From Myxocyprinus asiaticus (Eukaryota > Chordata > Actinopteri > Cypriniformes > Catostomidae), in assembly GCF_019703515.2 (NCBI RefSeq), contig NC_059346.1, positions 13,310,501-13,374,500 on the forward strand: DNA of 64,000 nt, given 5' to 3'. The translations under genes and the position numbers were made by a program. Below the pieces are notes generated by a model. The model was not told the origin of the DNA. It was given only the letters and a program-made list of their open reading frames with translations, and made no database searches. This document shows, piece by piece, positions 59,199 through 64,000 of the stretch; position 1 is the first letter of the stretch, and each line of letters begins with the position of its first letter.

Positions 59199-61872
59199 CT
59201 GGAGAGGGAAAGAGAGAGAGATAACTCTGTGATCAAGGCAGATCAAGGACTTTAGTACAACCACTACTGCCCTGAGCCACACTTTATTCTTTGGTTTGAT
59301 GTGTACCACTTGCATATCCTCCGGGGCAACAGGGGGCAGTGTTGCCTTTGGCTTCTTACCGATGCTTGCATCTTTTATTCATTCTCTACTGAATCAGTTT
59401 ATACAAGGACTGGGTTCAGAATGGAATACTGGCTTATTACTTATTAAATACTGCACAGTACAAACAGTATACTGCCTACTATTTTTTTATTTATTTTTTT
59501 TAATATTAAGTTGACGATATTCCACGAAAATCTTTTGAAACAATAGTATGCTACAAGTGAGACTCTTTTTCACAAATGATATGGTAAAGTGACATAGAAA
59601 GAGTGCTGTGTCTGGCATGTAGCAGTCATGGGACAATCTCAGTTAAAGGACAATGCAACTGAGCACATCTGGGTAACAGAACAGACCATAAAGACAGACA
59701 AAACACTGAGTAATGTTCAAATGTGACCTGTTTAACTGTAATCAAATTATCTAGCAATTGGGTGAATCTCACAAAATGTTCAAGTAATATTTCACCCCAA
59801 AATCATAAGAAAAAAATTCAAAATCAATTTAAAGGTATTGCATAAAAACACCCTAATTTAGTGATTTTTTAACAATGTAAGATTATTTTCATGACAAATA
59901 TGCACATTCCCTCCGTCAAATTGTCATTACTGTAATGCGAAAGTCTAATTCTCATTACTGTAACTTAATAAATTACATTTAGTTGAACACATACTACTAT
60001 GATGTACACTTACAACTGCATTTACCAAATTTACTTTTGTTATTATAATTATTTTCCACATTAGGGTAACATTACAGAAGGCTACTGAGGGGGGTGCTTA
60101 TTATTTATGAAAAAAAAAAGAAGAAAAAAATGTCACCATGCAAAACATTTTAATGGCCCAAAAAAAGATTTAATTTGTATCTTGTAAAGGATCAGGCTTT
60201 TTTGTTTCCCCTTTTGATAGGGGGTTGGGGGAGGGTTGAAATATGACCCAGACAACTCTTGACAGTTTTCGTGTGATTCACTCAATTTCACAACTGCGAC
60301 TGAAAAGAAAACCTTCCACTTTCCAGTATGAGACATAAAGCATAGGCTGAGAGCCTTTTTTTGTTTTACTCTTCAAATATGATAGCCAACCATCAAAATA
60401 AATTAATTCAGGTGAATTAATAATTAAAAAAAAAAGAAAAAGTGATGGAAAGAGCCATAAAATCTACTGTAATTGCATAGATTCAAAATTACATTAAGCA
60501 TGACTGCATTTCTACATGTTTGAATACAACATCTCATGAAAATATTTCAAGAGACATTAACAATACGAAAAGATTCCTCTCTGTAATCACATCCACAGCA
60601 TGAACTCAAGGGACTGATCTGCAGAGGAAATTAAAGCAATATAAACCATTAAAGAAGGTTTACTGTGGGAAATAACAGTAACAGCCAGGGCACAATGTAT
60701 CTTAATACAATTAATGAATAACTTAAGAGCCTGTGCATTAGTGTGAAAGTACAAAACAGAAAACAAGTTATAAAGAATTATAAAATCACTTGCCGTGTAG
60801 TCTCAGGACCAGATGGCATGCCCACGGACAACCGTGCAGTTGGAAAACTTTATTTAACATAAAATACACATACAGTAAGTTGTCAATTTAATACTTTTGT
60901 TAACCCAGCAAGAAAGAGTACAAATTCAATTTGAAATCTGAATTAAATTGAAATGTAAATCCACTAGAAACCATTATTTGCATAGAGTTCAGCATTTCCC
61001 AACTTTTTGATGCTCTCACTGTTGTAATCCTACAATCCTTGCATGAGCCTGACACACAGGTTCCATAAAGAATTAATTTAAATTTGAGAGACTGCCACGC
61101 TATTATTTTAATGTTCTATTATTGTGGTATCATTCATTTCAGATGTACTCGAGCCTAAACGATGCAAAAAAACAGAGCAACCTGTGGTTGGTCACTTTAC
61201 ATGTCAGTCAGACAATCTCTTCCTGTCTAAGTGGGCGGTTCTTGGCCAGAATAAGCAGCAAAGTGGACCACACTTTATGTCAATAGTCAAAAGGTTTGGC
61301 TCTGCAAGACTACACGCTGGGAAACACACACATGCCAAGCTTTAAGACTGATGTGATAAGACAAAATCCATTTGTTTCTGAATATTTTCATATTATGTAT
61401 ATTATTAATATTATAATATTTATATAATTATATTATTATTGTTTAGTATATTATTACAAAAAAAAAACAAAAAAAAAATCATTGACTGATTCAGATGGCA
61501 GAGAAAATACCTGTATGTGTCAGATCTAGAGAGATGGGGATAAAAGATATAACAATTGTAACTCTGCAGCTGAGTAGTTCTGATAGCTTTCCAATTCTTG
61601 TCAAAGGTAATGTGAAATAAGGAAGTGCCATGATTTGAAAGGCATCAAAAATGCTCCAACTTGAGCGCTTGCAAATTGCAATGTTGAAAGCTTCGTTGAT
61701 TATAAGCAGGAGCTACAGCGTATCGCTTGCTTACAGAGATGCATAATAACGGCATTTGCATTTCTGACTAACGTGTTTCTGAAGGTTTATACATGTGTAA
61801 CATCGTAAATTGAGTAAAAATGCGCTTCCCTGAGTGTGCACACACTAAACTCATGCGTCAGCTGCTAAATGC

Positions 61873-61910
<38 letters not shown>

Positions 61911-62759
61911 AGAGGGAGAGAGATGATTATGACTAGCGCAGATTCTGCTGTTTTTTTGCATGTCCTCTATTCACGCCCCAAAATTTAAGACCTCAGCAAA
62001 CGGATTTTAAGACTTCTTGTAATTTAAGATATTAAAGACTTTTTATGGCCTTTAATTTTAAAAAGTAAATTTAAGACTTTAAGACATTTTTAAGGATCCG
62101 TGGGTACCCTGCCATCCTTATGACACCCCCAAAATGAGTTCAGTTACATTCGCCCAATCTGCCACTTGACGGATATGCTGCTATCTGACCCCTTCCTCCT
62201 TCGAAAGGAATGTTTTAGAAGCAGTAAATGAATCAATAAAGCAACAGACAATACTTTATTACAGAGATGGCATACGTCTACAGGGAGAGGGAAAAAAGAG
62301 TGAGGGGAGGAGGCTAGTTAGAAAATGAGAGATAAATAATGTTATGGAGAACGAGAACATGGCAGAAAAGAATCCGTCACAGAGCCTCTCTTTCTCTTCT
62401 GAAAGTGCAATGTATTTTTTCTCTGAATTTAACCAGCGTTTGTCATTATTCACTCAATACAAATCAGTCAGACAGTGATCTTTGAAAAAACACATATAAT
62501 CTGAACAATGAGCCACAGAGACACACAAACCACACTCACAGGCTCACACAATTATACGGAAGCACAAATATGCTACACAGGACAGAGGCGTTAAGAGGAT
62601 TAGTTATGTAGAAATGAGAAGTGGAGGGGACAGGAAAGTTATTCTGTATTCAAGGAAAGTGGTTAAGCATTATAAATGGCTGGATAATAACTTGGCCGAT
62701 TAGAGCGGAGCAGGATACTGAGGGGAACAGGAGAGATGCATTTTGGAATTTCTGAATTT
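59199..62759. other. upstream host intron, mostly unclassified
   Basis: Begins with the acceptor polypyrimidine tract of the 61-codon exon (minus strand CTCTCTCTTTCCCTCTCCAG). 61115-61345 holds the second copy of the dispersed repeat at 58690-58850. A GA microsatellite lies at 61876-61922. Several short A/T runs. The frame at 62259-62453 (minus) and others show no known domain. Confidence 0.5.
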
Positions 62760-62935
62760 CTTTTAAAGGAATAGATCACCCAAAAATGAAAATTCTGGCC
62801 TTTACTCACAGTTGTGTTATTGTTGTTTTTTTCCGTTGAACACAAAAGGAGATGTTTTGTAGCTTTTGTAGTCTGTTCCTCACATAAAGCTATTTTATGG
62901 CTTCAGAACACTTTGAAAATATCATCGTTTATAAT
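62760..62935 (+). repeat. foldback element, left-half fragment
   Basis: AAAGGAATAGATCACCCAAA then AATGAAAATTCTGGCCTTTA at 62766-62803 is a diverged left terminus of the foldback family at 893-1515, continuing with 'gttgaacacaaaaggagatgttttg'. The right half is missing. Confidence 0.6.
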
Positions 62936-62941
62936 GTATAT

Positions 62942-64000
62942 ATGAGCCAAAACATTATGACCACCTGCCTAATATGCTGTTGGTCCTACGCGTGCCACTA
63001 AAACAGCACCGACCCGCAGAGGCATGGACTCTACAAGACCCCTGAAGGTGACCTGTGGTATCTGGAAACAAGACATTAGCAGCAGATCCTTAAATTCGTG
63101 TAAGTTACAAGGTGGATCGGGCTTGTTGGTCCAGCACATCCCACAGATTCAGAATCAGATTGAGATCTGGGGAATTTGGAGGCCAGGGCAACACCTTGAA
63201 CTCTTCATCGTGTTCCTCAAACCATTCCCGGACAATGGGTACAGTGTGGCAGGGCGCATTATCCTGCTGAAAGAGGCTACTGCCAATAGGGAATACCATT
63301 GCCATGAATAGGTGTACAACTTTTTAGGTAGGTGGCATGTGTCAAATTGGCATCCACATGAATGGCTGGACCCAGGGTTTGCCAGAAAAACATTGCCTAA
63401 AGCATTACACTCCCTCCACCGGTTTGTCGTCTTCACACAGTGCATCGTGGTGCCATCACTTCCATAGGTAAACAGTGCACACATACACAGCCGTCCACGT
63501 GATGTAAAAGAAAATGAGACTCATTGGACCAGGCGACTTTCTTCCACTGCTCCAAGGTCCAGTTCCAACACTCGCGTGCCCATTGTAGGCACTTTCAAAG
63601 GTGGACAGTGGTCATCATGGGTACTCTGACCGGTCTGCGGCTACGCAGCAGGATGCGATGCAATGTGTGTTGTGTGACACATTCCTCCTGTAACCATCAT
63701 TAAAATTTTCAGTGACTTGTGCCACAGTAGACCTTCTGTCGGATCGGACAAGAACGGAAAGCCTTTGTTGCCCTCACGCATCAATAAAAATTGGGGGCCC
63801 AACACCCTGTCTCTGGTTTGTGGTTTATCCCTCCTCGGACCACTGTCGCTCAGGTCTTTACTCCTGCCTGCATTCAACACTTTGACTACAAGAACTGATT
63901 GTTCGCTTACCATCTAATCTACCCAGACCTTGACATGTGGCCTTGTTAGGAGATGATCTGTCATCATCATAATGTCATTGGTCATAATGTTTTGACTCAT
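62942..64000 (-). mobile_element. Tc1/mariner-group element reaching the window edge
   Basis: Left terminus ATGAGCCAAAACATTATGAC at 62943 and right terminus GTCATAATGTTTTGACTCAT at 63981-64000 are inverted copies. About 1.06 kb, so shorter than an intact element. The right TA would lie just outside the window. The transposase gene reads on the minus strand. A different subfamily from the other Tc1 copies. Confidence 0.8.
63105..63915 (-). pseudogene. mariner/Tc1-group transposase, mutated catalytic residue
   Basis: From the 5' side on the minus strand: weak N-terminal blocks at 63915-63640, then fragments such as SRRPVRVPM-like sequence near 63630, LDHGAVEE-like region near 63560, and an open C-terminal segment 63305-63105: MAMVFPIGSSLFQQDNAPCH (second catalytic Asp in QQDNAPCH), EWFEEHDEEFKVLPWPPNSP, DLNLILNLWDVLDQQARSTL. 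Members of this group have NPIEHLW at the last site; here it reads NLILNLW, so the catalytic acidic residue is replaced. Several frameshifts upstream. Confidence 0.75.

Overview
This is vertebrate nuclear DNA, almost certainly from a cyprinid-type teleost. It is AT-rich, full of simple repeats and has long stretches without open reading frames. Its interspersed repeats are those of carp-like fish: Tc1/mariner elements of several subfamilies, hAT elements with 8-bp target duplications, a DIRS-type tyrosine-recombinase retroelement, CR1/L2-like LINEs, tRNA-derived SINEs, and foldback elements ending in TAGTTCACCCAAAAAT-like termini. The species call is inference.

The only host coding sequence I can support is two small exons of one minus-strand gene of the TMEM132 family. 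The upstream exon is at 59015-59198 (61 codons plus one base) and the downstream exon at 7098-7241 (48 codons). Both have AG/GT splice borders and join in phase 0. Together they read ...GIVPLAE / [12 protein letters not shown]..., the conserved TMEM132 ectodomain signature. The intron between them is 51,773 bp, so most of the window is one giant intron. Nearly everything else is mobile DNA in that intron or in the flanking introns (1-7097 and 59199-64000).

Layout: 1-7.1 kb is intron with foldback repeats, a short Tc1-type element and a LINE 3' fragment. From 9.3 to 11.9 kb there is a SINE, a TTAA-flanked element and a solo-LTR-like insert. From 12.1 to 14.8 kb a hAT element with a perfect TSD carries a nested Tc1 and a foldback element. 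A Tc1 element lies at 15.2-16.8 kb. A GC-rich DIRS retroelement lies at 19.1-23.4 kb, with inverted terminal repeats, an internal complementary region and decayed gag, RT/RNase H and YR genes. From 25.8 to 28.4 kb there are foldback and hAT elements, and at 29.5 kb a 59-bp minisatellite. From 30.9 to 35.9 kb there are two Harbinger-like non-autonomous elements and LTR-like inserts. At 39.6-44.6 kb a LINE is interrupted by an L2-like LINE, itself interrupted by a SINE. At 46-48.4 kb one hAT sits inside another. From 49.3 to 53.9 kb a minus-strand LINE contains a Sleeping-Beauty-like Tc1. From 54 to 55.7 kb a hAT contains a SINE. Further Tc1 elements lie at 56.8-58.5 kb and 62.9-64.0 kb.

No transposase, reverse transcriptase or recombinase gene is intact, and catalytic residues are visibly lost in several. 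I found no evidence for a new biological system. The value of the window lies in the host-gene anchor and in the layered insertions, whose target duplications give a relative order of events.
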